Position numbers and translations under genes: made by a program. A DNA stretch of 64,000 bases from Lewinellaceae bacterium (GTDB lineage Bacteria; Bacteroidota; Bacteroidia; Chitinophagales; Saprospiraceae): the NCBI GenBank assembly GCA_020636435.1, contig JACJXX010000002.1, positions 3,534,001 through 3,598,000 on the forward strand. Reading direction: 5' to 3'. The notes beneath the pieces were generated by a model. It had not been told where the DNA came from, made no database searches, and saw nothing but the letters and a program-made list of their open reading frames with translations. Each line of letters starts with the position of its first letter. Position 1 is the first letter of the stretch. Positions 25,760 to 33,186 of the stretch are shown piece after piece.

Positions 25760-28138
25760 ATGAAAAAAACTCTTTTACTACTGCTTTTCGCGGCATTTTG
25801 CCTGAATGGAAAAGCCCAATTGAATATGTCCTTGCTATCGCAAGTGAGTTACAGCCAAAGCCTCAACGACGTTTGGGGCTGGGCCGATCCTGAAACCGGC
25901 GTCGAATACGCCCTGGTCGGCCTGCGCAACGGCGTTTCCATCGTCAGCCTGGAAAACCCCTCCGATGCTCAGGAGGTGGCCTTTGTGCCCGGGCCAAATT
26001 CTACATGGCGGGACATCAAGGCCTGGGGCCATTTCGCCTACGTCACCAATGAGACCAGCAACGGCCTGCTGGTGATCGATATGTCCGGCCTGCCCGATAA
26101 TGTCTCCTACATCGAATGGACGCCTAACCTGCCCGGCCTGGGCGAATTGTCTTCCTGCCATAACCTCTACATCGATGAGTTTGGCTACTGTTACCTCGCC
26201 GGCTGCAACCTCAACGCCGGCGGCATGCTGATCCTCAACGTAGATACAGCGGACGGCACGCCTCAGTTCATCAACGCCGGCCCCGGCATTTATGCCCACG
26301 ACGTTTATGCCAAAAGCAACAAAATGTACGCCTCCGAGATTTACAGCGGCAATATGGCTATTTACGACGTAGCGAACAAAAACAGCATTCAACTGCTCGC
26401 CACCCAGCAAACGCCCTTTAGTTTTACCCACAACATCTGGGTAAACGATGAAGAAACGGTAGCCTTCACTACCGACGAACGGGGGGATGCCCCGGTAGCG
26501 GCTTACGACATTTCCGACCTGAACAACATAGAAGAACTGGACCAGTACCGCCCGGTCGGCACGCTCGGCCAAAGCGTTATCCCTCACAACGTCCATGTGT
26601 GGGACAATTACCTCCTTATCTCTTACTATACCGACGGCGGCCGGGTGGTCGACGCTTCCCGCCCCACCAACCTCATCGAAGTAGGCAATTACGACACCTG
26701 GCTGGGCGGCAACGGCGGCTTTGACGGCGCCTGGGGCCTTTATCCCTTCCTGCCGTCCCAAACGGTTCTGGTTACCGATATCAATAACGGCTTGTATGTT
26801 TTACAGCCCACTTTTGTCCGCGCCTGCTGGCTGGAAGGCATTGTAACCGACTCCATCACCGGTGCTTTCCTCAATGGCGTGGAAGTGCTCATCGACTCCG
26901 AACAACCTAATCTGGGCACGACGGACCCCTTCGGGAAATTCGAGACCGGCCAGGCCATCAGCGGCACCTTCAACGTTGCGTTCACCAAGCCGGGCTATAA
27001 GGAGAAAACCATCGAAGTTGCCTTGGAAAACGGCGTGCTGACCGAAGTACAAGTTGAACTGGCCCCGATCAGCTCTTTCGCCCTTTCCGGAAAGGCTATC
27101 CGAAACGCCGATGGGCTGCCGGTTCCCGGCGCCAAAGTCCTGGCGGTCGGCGATATTTTGTCTTACGAAGCAACCACTGACGCCGCCGGCAATTTCTCCC
27201 TGCCCGAGGTTGTGGAAGACACTTACACCATCTATGCCGGCGCCTGGGGCTATCGGTACGCTCAGCTCGACGGTGTAAATCTGTCCGGAAATACAACTGT
27301 TACTATTCAACTCGAAGAAGGCTATCAGGATGATTTCTTCTTTGACTACGGCTGGACGACAGGTGACGACGGCGCCACCGCCGGCTTTTGGGAACTGGGC
27401 GAGCCGATTCCGACCACTTACCAGGGCTCGTTCGTCAGCCCGGATGGCGATTACCCCAGCGACCTCGGCACAGAATGTTATACCACCGGCATCGGCGGCG
27501 GCCAACCGGGCAACTTCGACGTGGATGAAGGAACAGTCTACCTTTACTCTCCAATCATGGATTTGTCCGGTTATGAAAACCCCGTATTCACCGGGCGCTT
27601 CTGGTTTTACAACGGCGGCCCATTTGGCGCGCCCAACGACTATTTTTCTATCAGCGTCACCAACGGAACCGATGAGGTGGAGTTGTACAACACCACCTCT
27701 TCTCTCAGCTTCTGGAGGCCGATCAACGATATCAAGCTTGTAGAATACATCGCCCTGACCGACAACATGCAGCTCATCTTCGAAACGAAAGACGATGCCG
27801 CCAACGGCAACTGGGTGGAAGCTGCGGTCGATCAAATCCTGGTCGAAGAGGGCGAACCCCTGTCCGGGCTGGACGATCTCTCCGCCAGCAGCAGCGTGAA
27901 GGTATTCCCCAATCCCTTTGGGCAGGCGGCTACCCTGTCTTATCAGCTTCCCGAAAGCGCCGGCAGTGCTTTATTGCTTGTGTACAACGCCTTCGGGCAG
28001 GAGGTGCAGCGAATGGAACTTCTGAACCAACAGGGCCAGGTGCAGCTCGGACAGAACCTGGCCAACGGCATTTACTGGGTGAAACTGGAGGCCGGCGGCC
28101 AACTGGTTGAAACGGTAAAGATGGTCAAAGCCAACTAA
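25760..28138 (+). CDS. Choice-of-anchor B surface protein with carboxypeptidase-regulatory domains and T9SS tail
   Basis: 792 aa from ATG 25760, chosen because it begins the signal peptide (MKKTLLLLLFAAFCLNGKA). Residues about 30-370 form LVIVD-type propeller repeats of the choice-of-anchor-B family (VWGWADPETGVEYALVG, FAYVTNETSNGLLVID). Two carboxypeptidase-regulatory-like domains follow (about 375-535; TDPFGKFETG, TDAAGNFSLPE). A jelly-roll-like region (540-700) precedes the type A sorting tail (VFPNPFGQAATLSYQL...ETVKMVKAN). Exported by T9SS and probably cell-surface attached or released; function unknown. Confidence 0.88.
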   Translation: MKKTLLLLLFAAFCLNGKAQLNMSLLSQVSYSQSLNDVWGWADPETGVEYALVGLRNGVSIVSLENPSDAQEVAFVPGPNSTWRDIKAWGHFAYVTNETSNGLLVIDMSGLPDNVSYIEWTPNLPGLGELSSCHNLYIDEFGYCYLAGCNLNAGGMLILNVDTADGTPQFINAGPGIYAHDVYAKSNKMYASEIYSGNMAIYDVANKNSIQLLATQQTPFSFTHNIWVNDEETVAFTTDERGDAPVAAYDISDLNNIEELDQYRPVGTLGQSVIPHNVHVWDNYLLISYYTDGGRVVDASRPTNLIEVGNYDTWLGGNGGFDGAWGLYPFLPSQTVLVTDINNGLYVLQPTFVRACWLEGIVTDSITGAFLNGVEVLIDSEQPNLGTTDPFGKFETGQAISGTFNVAFTKPGYKEKTIEVALENGVLTEVQVELAPISSFALSGKAIRNADGLPVPGAKVLAVGDILSYEATTDAAGNFSLPEVVEDTYTIYAGAWGYRYAQLDGVNLSGNTTVTIQLEEGYQDDFFFDYGWTTGDDGATAGFWELGEPIPTTYQGSFVSPDGDYPSDLGTECYTTGIGGGQPGNFDVDEGTVYLYSPIMDLSGYENPVFTGRFWFYNGGPFGAPNDYFSISVTNGTDEVELYNTTSSLSFWRPINDIKLVEYIALTDNMQLIFETKDDAANGNWVEAAVDQILVEEGEPLSGLDDLSASSSVKVFPNPFGQAATLSYQLPESAGSALLLVYNAFGQEVQRMELLNQQGQVQLGQNLANGIYWVKLEAGGQLVETVKMVKAN

Positions 28139-28149
28139 GGGCTAAAGGA

Positions 28150-28203
28150 AAGTGGCCTGACGACTTGTCCCGGGGGTGCCAAAAGACAGTCGTCTGGCCA
28201 CTT
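28150..28203. terminator. Long inverted repeat between convergent genes
   Basis: Arms AAGTGGCCTGACGACT (28150-28165) and AGTCGTCTGGCCACTT (28188-28203) pair at 15 of 16 positions across a 22-nt loop. It sits 11 bp after the stop of the choice-of-anchor-B gene and before the convergent udk. No U-tract is present, so bidirectional termination is a guess. Downstream, 28268-28316 has a simple repeat (AATCCGTGTCATCCGTGTTC-type). Confidence 0.45.
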
Positions 28204-28349
28204 CACGCCTGGCCCGCCTTCTGTGCCAGCCTGATGGCAGGCAGGGGTTTTCCCGGATTGCCATTAGTATTAGCTAATCCGTGTAAATCCGCTCAATCCG
28301 TGTCATCCGTGTTCTATTTCTTGAGTTCTGGATGGCCCGTATTTACAGT

Positions 28350-28991
28350 TCAGGCTCCTTCCCGGCTGTGTCCGCATTTTTCCATATAACTGTGCAGGTA
28401 TCCGGTCAGGATTTCCAGCCCCCAGTCGAATTTTTGGTTGTTGTTGACCACGAGGTCCGCTTCGTCCATATAGGGCTTGATGTACCTTTCGAAGGTGGGC
28501 AATACGTGATGCTCGTAGCGGTAGAGGACATCTTCCAGCGGATAGTTGCGCTCTGCCTGGTCCCTTTTGATCCGGCGGATCACTTTGAGGTTTTCTTTGG
28601 CGTGCAGGAAGACCTTCACGTCCAGCAGCCTGCGTATTTTTTTGAAGTGAAAGACAAAAATGCCTTCGACCACCACGACCGGCGCCGGTTGAAAAGTGAG
28701 CATCCTGGGCTTCGCGGCGGCGTTGTTGAAGGTGTACTCTTTCCGGTGCACCGCCTTGCCGGCAATCAGGCGGCCGATGTCCTCCGCGAAGGCTTTTTTA
28801 TCTATGGAGCCGGGCAGGTCAAAATTGCGCACGCCCCTATCGTCTTTCACCTGCTCCTCCCTCGGCCGGTAGTAATCATCCTGAGAAATGATGCAGAGCT
28901 CGGATCGGGTAAACCGCTCCCGTAGATGGTTGATAAAAGTAGTCTTCCCGGAACCACTGCCTCCCGTGATCCCAACGATTAATGGTTTCAT
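28350..28991 (-). CDS. udk: Uridine kinase
   Basis: 213 aa from ATG 28991. The P-loop is GITGGSGSGKTTF near the N-terminus. SQDDYYRP holds the catalytic Asp and substrate-binding residues, and VVVEGIFVFH is the Walker B-like strand; RRIKRDQAERN is the lid region. It phosphorylates uridine and cytidine to UMP and CMP in the cytosol. It is divergent from a nucleoside transporter gene, giving a compact salvage pair. Confidence 0.88.
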   Translation of the reverse strand: MKPLIVGITGGSGSGKTTFINHLRERFTRSELCIISQDDYYRPREEQVKDDRGVRNFDLPGSIDKKAFAEDIGRLIAGKAVHRKEYTFNNAAAKPRMLTFQPAPVVVVEGIFVFHFKKIRRLLDVKVFLHAKENLKVIRRIKRDQAERNYPLEDVLYRYEHHVLPTFERYIKPYMDEADLVVNNNQKFDWGLEILTGYLHSYMEKCGHSREGA

Positions 28992-29141
28992 AAATACCGC
29001 CGTGCTGGTTTTCACAAAGGTAGTATTTTGGATTGGAGTTCGGGAATCCGCCGGGCCGGTTTTGCTTTACCCCAAAACGCGGAAACCAAAGGCACAAACA
29101 CCGAAACGCCAAATATCGCTTTCAAAGCAACAAAACTTTAT

Positions 29142-29149
29142 TACTTTTG
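29142..29149 (+). promoter_or_regulatory. Candidate -7 element TACTTTTG for the nucleoside transporter gene
   Basis: An exact TAnnTTTG match 67 bp before the ATG at 29216, in the region divergent from udk. No strong TTTG at -33 is seen. Confidence 0.4.
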
Positions 29150-29215
29150 AACGATTGCGTACCCGGGCGTGAGAACGGCGCAAGGCCTTTTCCACGCTCT
29201 CAAAAGTAAAGTACC

Positions 29216-30544
29216 ATGGAATTTCTAATTGGGCTGCTGCGTGGCGCCCTCGGTGTATTTGTGCTTTTAGCTGCCTGTTACCTCATGAGCGCCAACCGGA
29301 AGGCCATTCAATGGAGGATTATCGCCGTTGGCATCGCGATGCAGGTCGTGCTGGCCATTGCCATTTTGAAAGTTCCTCTTATAAAGATAGCGTTTGACTT
29401 CGTCGCCAGCTTTTTCGTAGTGGTGCTCGATTTTACGGAGGCCGGCGCCAATTTCGTGCTGGGCAAATGGCCGGCAGTGGTGCAGGTGAGCGACGGCGCC
29501 TCGGGCGATGTAGTTACGGTGGGTTATATTTTCGCTTTTAAAGTACTGCCGACCATCGTCTTTTTTTCGGCCCTCTCTTCGGTTTTGTACTACCTGGGCA
29601 TCCTTCAGGTCATCATCAAAGGTTTTGCCTGGGTGATGACGCGCACGATGAAGCTCACCGGCGCGGAAAGCCTGGCGGCCGCCGCCAATGTTTTCATCGG
29701 GCAGACGGAAGCGCCGCTTGTCATAAAACCATACCTGGAAGGCATGTCCCGCTCGGAAATCCTTTGCCTGATGACCGGGGGCATGGCTACCATAGCCGGC
29801 GGCGTATTCGCCGCTTACGTAGGCTTCCTCGGCGGTTCAGACCCGGCTGCCAGGCAGCTCTTCGCCACCCACCTGCTCACGGCTTCCATCATCTCGGCGC
29901 CGGCCGCTATTGTTGCGGCCAAAATGTTGTACCCCGAAACTCGGGAGGTAGACATGGAGCACCAAAAGCTGGATATTCCCAGGCAAGACATCGGCAGCAA
30001 CCTGCTGGACGCCATCTCCAGAGGCACCACCGACGGCCTGAGGCTGGCCATCAACGTAGGCGCCATGTTGCTCGTCTTTACGGCTTTTATCGCCATGCTC
30101 AACTACATCCTGATCAATGGCGTAGGCAGCTGGACGGGCCTCAATGAATACGTGGTGCAGCAGACCGACGGCCGGTTTGCAGGGTTTAACATGGAATACC
30201 TCCTGGGCATCGTATTCGCTCCGGTAGCCTGGCTGCTCGGCGTTCATTCCGACGACATCCTCCTGGTAGGGCAACTGCTGGGGCTCAAAACCACCCTCAA
30301 TGAGTTTTTCGCCTACGCCGCCCTGGAAGGCATCAAAGACCAGATGAGCTACAAATCGCTCCTTATTTCCACCTATGCGCTCTGTGGCTTTGCCAACTTT
30401 GCCTCCATCGGCATACAGATCGGCGGCATCGGGGCCATCGCTCCGGGGCAACGCCAGGCCCTCACCGAGTTGGGCATCAAAGCCCTGATCGGCGGCACAG
30501 TAGCGTGTTTCCTGACGGCGGCTATTGCGGGGGTGTTGTTTTAG
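29216..30544 (+). CDS. Concentrative nucleoside transporter (CNT/NupC family)
   Basis: 442 aa integral inner-membrane protein with about ten hydrophobic segments. Conserved family motifs include AAANVFIGQTEAPL (about 160-173), the MTGGMATIAGGVFAAYV hairpin region, and GFANFASIGIQIGGIG near the C-terminus. It imports nucleosides with a cation gradient. Its divergent neighbour udk would trap the imported uridine or cytidine as nucleotides. Confidence 0.92.
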   Translation: MEFLIGLLRGALGVFVLLAACYLMSANRKAIQWRIIAVGIAMQVVLAIAILKVPLIKIAFDFVASFFVVVLDFTEAGANFVLGKWPAVVQVSDGASGDVVTVGYIFAFKVLPTIVFFSALSSVLYYLGILQVIIKGFAWVMTRTMKLTGAESLAAAANVFIGQTEAPLVIKPYLEGMSRSEILCLMTGGMATIAGGVFAAYVGFLGGSDPAARQLFATHLLTASIISAPAAIVAAKMLYPETREVDMEHQKLDIPRQDIGSNLLDAISRGTTDGLRLAINVGAMLLVFTAFIAMLNYILINGVGSWTGLNEYVVQQTDGRFAGFNMEYLLGIVFAPVAWLLGVHSDDILLVGQLLGLKTTLNEFFAYAALEGIKDQMSYKSLLISTYALCGFANFASIGIQIGGIGAIAPGQRQALTELGIKALIGGTVACFLTAAIAGVLF

Positions 30545-30567
30545 GGGCGTTTGCGGGACGGGGTAAA

Positions 30568-30625
30568 TGTGTAAGCGTGTAAATGTGTAAATGTGTAAAA
30601 GAATGGGCTCTGCCATTTACACTTT
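30568..30625. repeat. GTGTAAAT tandem repeat with complementary arm
   Basis: GTGTAAGC and GTGTAAAT units (30568-30600) are followed by CATTTACACTTTTATAC (30614-30630), a partly complementary arm. Located between the convergent transporter and DinB genes; a hairpin or terminator role is possible. Confidence 0.55.
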
Positions 30626-30659
30626 TATACGACCCAACAAATGTCCGGCACTGCAACCC

Positions 30660-31199
30660 TCACCCCGCCGTTTCCCGGATCACCCGCTCTATCTGCTTCC
30701 TATGCCGTTCGAAATGGCCGTCGAAGAACCGCACCATGCCTTCCAGGCTCATCCTCCCGGCGAAAGGGTGCCGGTAGATGGACTTTTGGAACAAATCCGG
30801 AGATAAGCCCTCCATGTATTCCCGCAGGGCTTTTCGGCTGGCCAGCCAACGATCCGAAACCTCTTTAAAATCAGACTGCGCCGGGAGGACATCGTCTCCT
30901 ACGCCAGGAGGGGCTTTGAATTTGAGGGGGAGCAGGAAGTAAAAATTCAGCAAAAAGGCGCGCCAGGCGCTGGAAAATCCGGCAGGTTCCAGTTCGGGAT
31001 TAAAGCTCAGCTTCTTTTTGACGTATTTTACGGAGCCTTCTTCCGCCAGCAGGAGGTGGTGCATGACCTGCAGGGCCGACCAGCCGCCGTCGGCAGGCTT
31101 GCGGTTGAGCGCTTCATTGTCGTAAGCCGAAAGCTGATCCAGCAGGCCTTCCAGCCGCCGGTCCATCTTTTTCAGGCGTTGATCAAGGGAGGGTGTCAT
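30660..31199 (-). CDS. DinB-like four-helix metalloenzyme
   Basis: 179 aa, mostly helical. Putative metal ligands are in ALQVMHHLLLAEE (about 45-58) and FDGHFERHRKQIERVI (about 160-175), matching the three-histidine pattern of the DinB/YfiT-like superfamily. Members act as thiol transferases or are of unknown function. The final residues follow the last ligand helix closely, as is usual. Confidence 0.82.
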   Translation of the reverse strand: MTPSLDQRLKKMDRRLEGLLDQLSAYDNEALNRKPADGGWSALQVMHHLLLAEEGSVKYVKKKLSFNPELEPAGFSSAWRAFLLNFYFLLPLKFKAPPGVGDDVLPAQSDFKEVSDRWLASRKALREYMEGLSPDLFQKSIYRHPFAGRMSLEGMVRFFDGHFERHRKQIERVIRETAG

Positions 31200-31383
31200 C
31201 GGTTAAAGTTATTCCCGGCTCCGGGAGCCGGTTGAAAGTTATGGATTCCCTTCGCTTGGCAAAGGGTGAAATTGGCCATTCCGGGGCGATTCCCAAGATA
31301 AGAAATTCTCCTTTTTATGAAGAAACCTTTTTCTTTGCAGGACGCATAATCTTCCATAGCCGTTAAGCCAAAAGAATCATCTC

Positions 31384-31929
31384 ATGAAAAGCCCCTGGAA
31401 AACACGCTCCAGCAAACTGGTATACGACAACCCCTGGATTCAGGTCACCCACCGCGAGGTGGTCACGCCCGCCGGCACGGATGGCATCTACGGCCTGGTC
31501 CATTTCAAGAACCTGGCCATCGGCATTGTGCCCCTGGACGAGGAGGAAAATACCTGGCTGGTGGGCCAATACCGCTACACCCTGGAGCAATACAGTTGGG
31601 AAATTCCGGAAGGAGGCTGCCTGATCGGCGCCGAAAGCCCGCTGGAAAGCGCCCAAAGAGAGCTGGCGGAAGAAACCGGCATCCGCGCCCGGAGGTGGAT
31701 GAGAATACTGGATTTGCATACTTCCAATTCGGTAACCGACGAAGCCGGCATGGCCTTCCTGGCAAGGGATCTGTCTTTCGGCCCGGCCCGGCCGGAGGAG
31801 ACGGAGGAGCTGAAGGTCAAAAAACTCCCCTTCCGGGAAGCCCTGGAGATGGTGTTCCGGGGGGAGATCACCGATGCCCTTTCGATGGTGGCCCTGATGC
31901 GGGTGGGGTATTTGTTGGGAGGGGGGTAA
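31384..31929 (+). CDS. NUDIX hydrolase, ADP-ribose pyrophosphatase-like
   Basis: 181 aa. The Nudix box reads GCLIGAESPLESAQRELAEE followed by TGI (about 77-100), with the REx2EE core intact. The N-terminal strand region and the position of the box are those of ADP-ribose/sugar-nucleotide pyrophosphatases, which hydrolyse a pyrophosphate bond using divalent metal ions. Substrate not resolvable from sequence. A tandem repeat begins right at its stop codon. Confidence 0.85.
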   Translation: MKSPWKTRSSKLVYDNPWIQVTHREVVTPAGTDGIYGLVHFKNLAIGIVPLDEEENTWLVGQYRYTLEQYSWEIPEGGCLIGAESPLESAQRELAEETGIRARRWMRILDLHTSNSVTDEAGMAFLARDLSFGPARPEETEELKVKKLPFREALEMVFRGEITDALSMVALMRVGYLLGGG

Positions 31930-31993
31930 TGGTTCGATGGTTCAATGGTTCAATGGTTCAATGGTTCAATGGTTCAATGGTTCAATGGTTCGG
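31930..31993. repeat. TGGTTCAA tandem repeat after the NUDIX stop codon
   Basis: About eight 8-bp units (TGGTTCGA once, then TGGTTCAA). A possible partner arm of TTGAAC-type units lies at 32253-32283, with the MITE at 32088-32243 between them. The remaining sequence to 32314 shows nothing recognisable. Confidence 0.75.
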
Positions 31994-32087
31994 TGGCTGG
32001 CCAGGGCCCTGCGATTATAGGAATATTCAGAAAACGGTGTCTCATCGGTTATAAGCCACTGGTTTCCAGCATAACATCGAACCTTAA

Positions 32088-32243
32088 GGCTACTGTTCTA
32101 GCGTTGGACAGTTCTTAGTTGTCAGTTGACTGTTGTTCGGAAATAAAAACCTGCAATCTACTAGTCGCCAACAAGTTAGAATAACAAACAACTGTCAACT
32201 AACAACGATCAACGCCTGTTCGTCCAGCGTTAGACGGGTAGCC
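32088..32243. mobile_element. 156-bp MITE, 8-bp-duplication family, copy 2
   Basis: The left end GGCTACTGTTCTAGCGTTGG and right end (complement GGCTACCCGTCTAACGCTGG) match the ends of the copy at 24644-24766. A perfect direct repeat AACCTTAA flanks it (32080-32087 and 32244-32251). The interior is unrelated to copy 1 and contains a hairpin from opposed GTTGTCAGTTGACTGTTGTT-like arms (32116-32138 and 32185-32208). Non-coding. Confidence 0.82.
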
Positions 32244-32314
32244 AACCTTAAACATTGAACTTTGAACATCGAACTTTGAACACTCCTGCGATTATCGTTT
32301 GTAAAGTCAGTTTT

Positions 32315-32812
32315 ATGCACCCCATACATCATTTACTCGAAAGCCCTTCTCCTTTTCTGGATCGGCTATTTGCCGCTCTGGAAAAGGCAAAGGTTGGCGT
32401 TTCGAACTACGAGCTGGACCACCTCTGCTACCGGGTAGAGAGCCGGGAGCGGTACGAGGAGCTAAAAGCCGCCCTTTCCACGCTGGGAAAGCTGCTCTCC
32501 GAAAAGGAGATCGGCGGCCGGCCCATCGCTACCTTCAAACTAAAAGAACCCATCCTTTACCAGGGCCGCCGAATCTGGTGCCTGGAGATTCCCTCCCCCA
32601 AGCCGGGCAGCCCCTACCCGGAAGGCTACGAGCACGCCGAGTTTGTCATCCATCAGTGCTTCCCGGATTTTATGGGGCAGCATCCCACCGCAGATTTTGA
32701 CACAATGGCTCTCGGCAAAAGGATCAATCCGGAAGTGCGCCTGCAATTTGAGGGCTTCAGCGTGAAGTTTCACCGGCAGAGTTTGGAGTATGTGATCCGG
32801 TATTTGGAGTAG
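32315..32812 (+). CDS. YecM-like VOC-superfamily protein
   Basis: 165 aa from ATG 32315; an upstream in-frame ATG at 32255 lies in repeat-derived sequence and is rejected. LDHLCYRV (about 29-36), KEIGGRPIATF, and EHAEFVI (about 109-115) match the YecM group of vicinal-oxygen-chelate proteins, whose metal ligands lie in these strands. Function in the cell is not known. It stands alone between the MITE and a STAND remnant. Confidence 0.75.
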   Translation: MHPIHHLLESPSPFLDRLFAALEKAKVGVSNYELDHLCYRVESRERYEELKAALSTLGKLLSEKEIGGRPIATFKLKEPILYQGRRIWCLEIPSPKPGSPYPEGYEHAEFVIHQCFPDFMGQHPTADFDTMALGKRINPEVRLQFEGFSVKFHRQSLEYVIRYLE

Positions 32813-32840
32813 AGAAACAAAAAAAGGCGAAGCTCTTTCC

Positions 32841-33098
32841 CCAAACCAAGAGCTTCTCATTTCCGAGTATGTTCCGATACTCCCCCCAGGAGAGGAGGAA
32901 GCGCCGTTTTTTATCGTTGGCAATCCACTCATTGGCGCGGCGCTCCAGGAGGATATTGGCCTGGCCGGCTTCTGAGAGCGTTTTCCCCGCCAGGTTTCTG
33001 AGGGAAGGGATCAGGCACTCGTGCGCCAGTTCGCAATGCGGCGCCTTCCCTTTGGCTTCCGTTTTGGTGATCAGCCGCAGGCCCTCCAGCCAGTCCAG
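32841..33098 (-). pseudogene. Fragment of a STAND-type NTPase (nSTAND C-terminal region)
   Basis: The reading frame contains RLITKTEAKGK, ELAHECLIPSLRNL, LLERRANEWIAND, FLLSWGEYRNI: the winged-helix stretch just after the NTPase domain of nSTAND proteins (typically ...HEALI...W...). No P-loop or effector domain is attached on either side. A 13-bp perfect inverted repeat abuts its 5' edge. The open frame extends a little on both sides but the added residues are unlike the family, so it is a remnant. Confidence 0.5.
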
Positions 33099-33131
33099 TT
33101 GGCAGTGCCTTCCGCCAAAAGGCACTGCCAA
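33099..33131. repeat. Perfect 13-bp inverted repeat
   Basis: TTGGCAGTGCCTT (33099-33111), a 7-nt loop, then AAGGCACTGCCAA (33119-33131). It marks the edge of the STAND remnant and could be a tiny insertion or a terminator. Confidence 0.6.
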
Positions 33132-33186
33132 AACAGTAAAGAACTTAATTTACAGCGCACTTAGCGCTTAAGCCAGTTTGTGAAAT

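Noticed and set aside
31930..31993. Candidate CRISPR array
   Set aside because: Units are 8 bp and directly contiguous without spacers; no cas genes are present.
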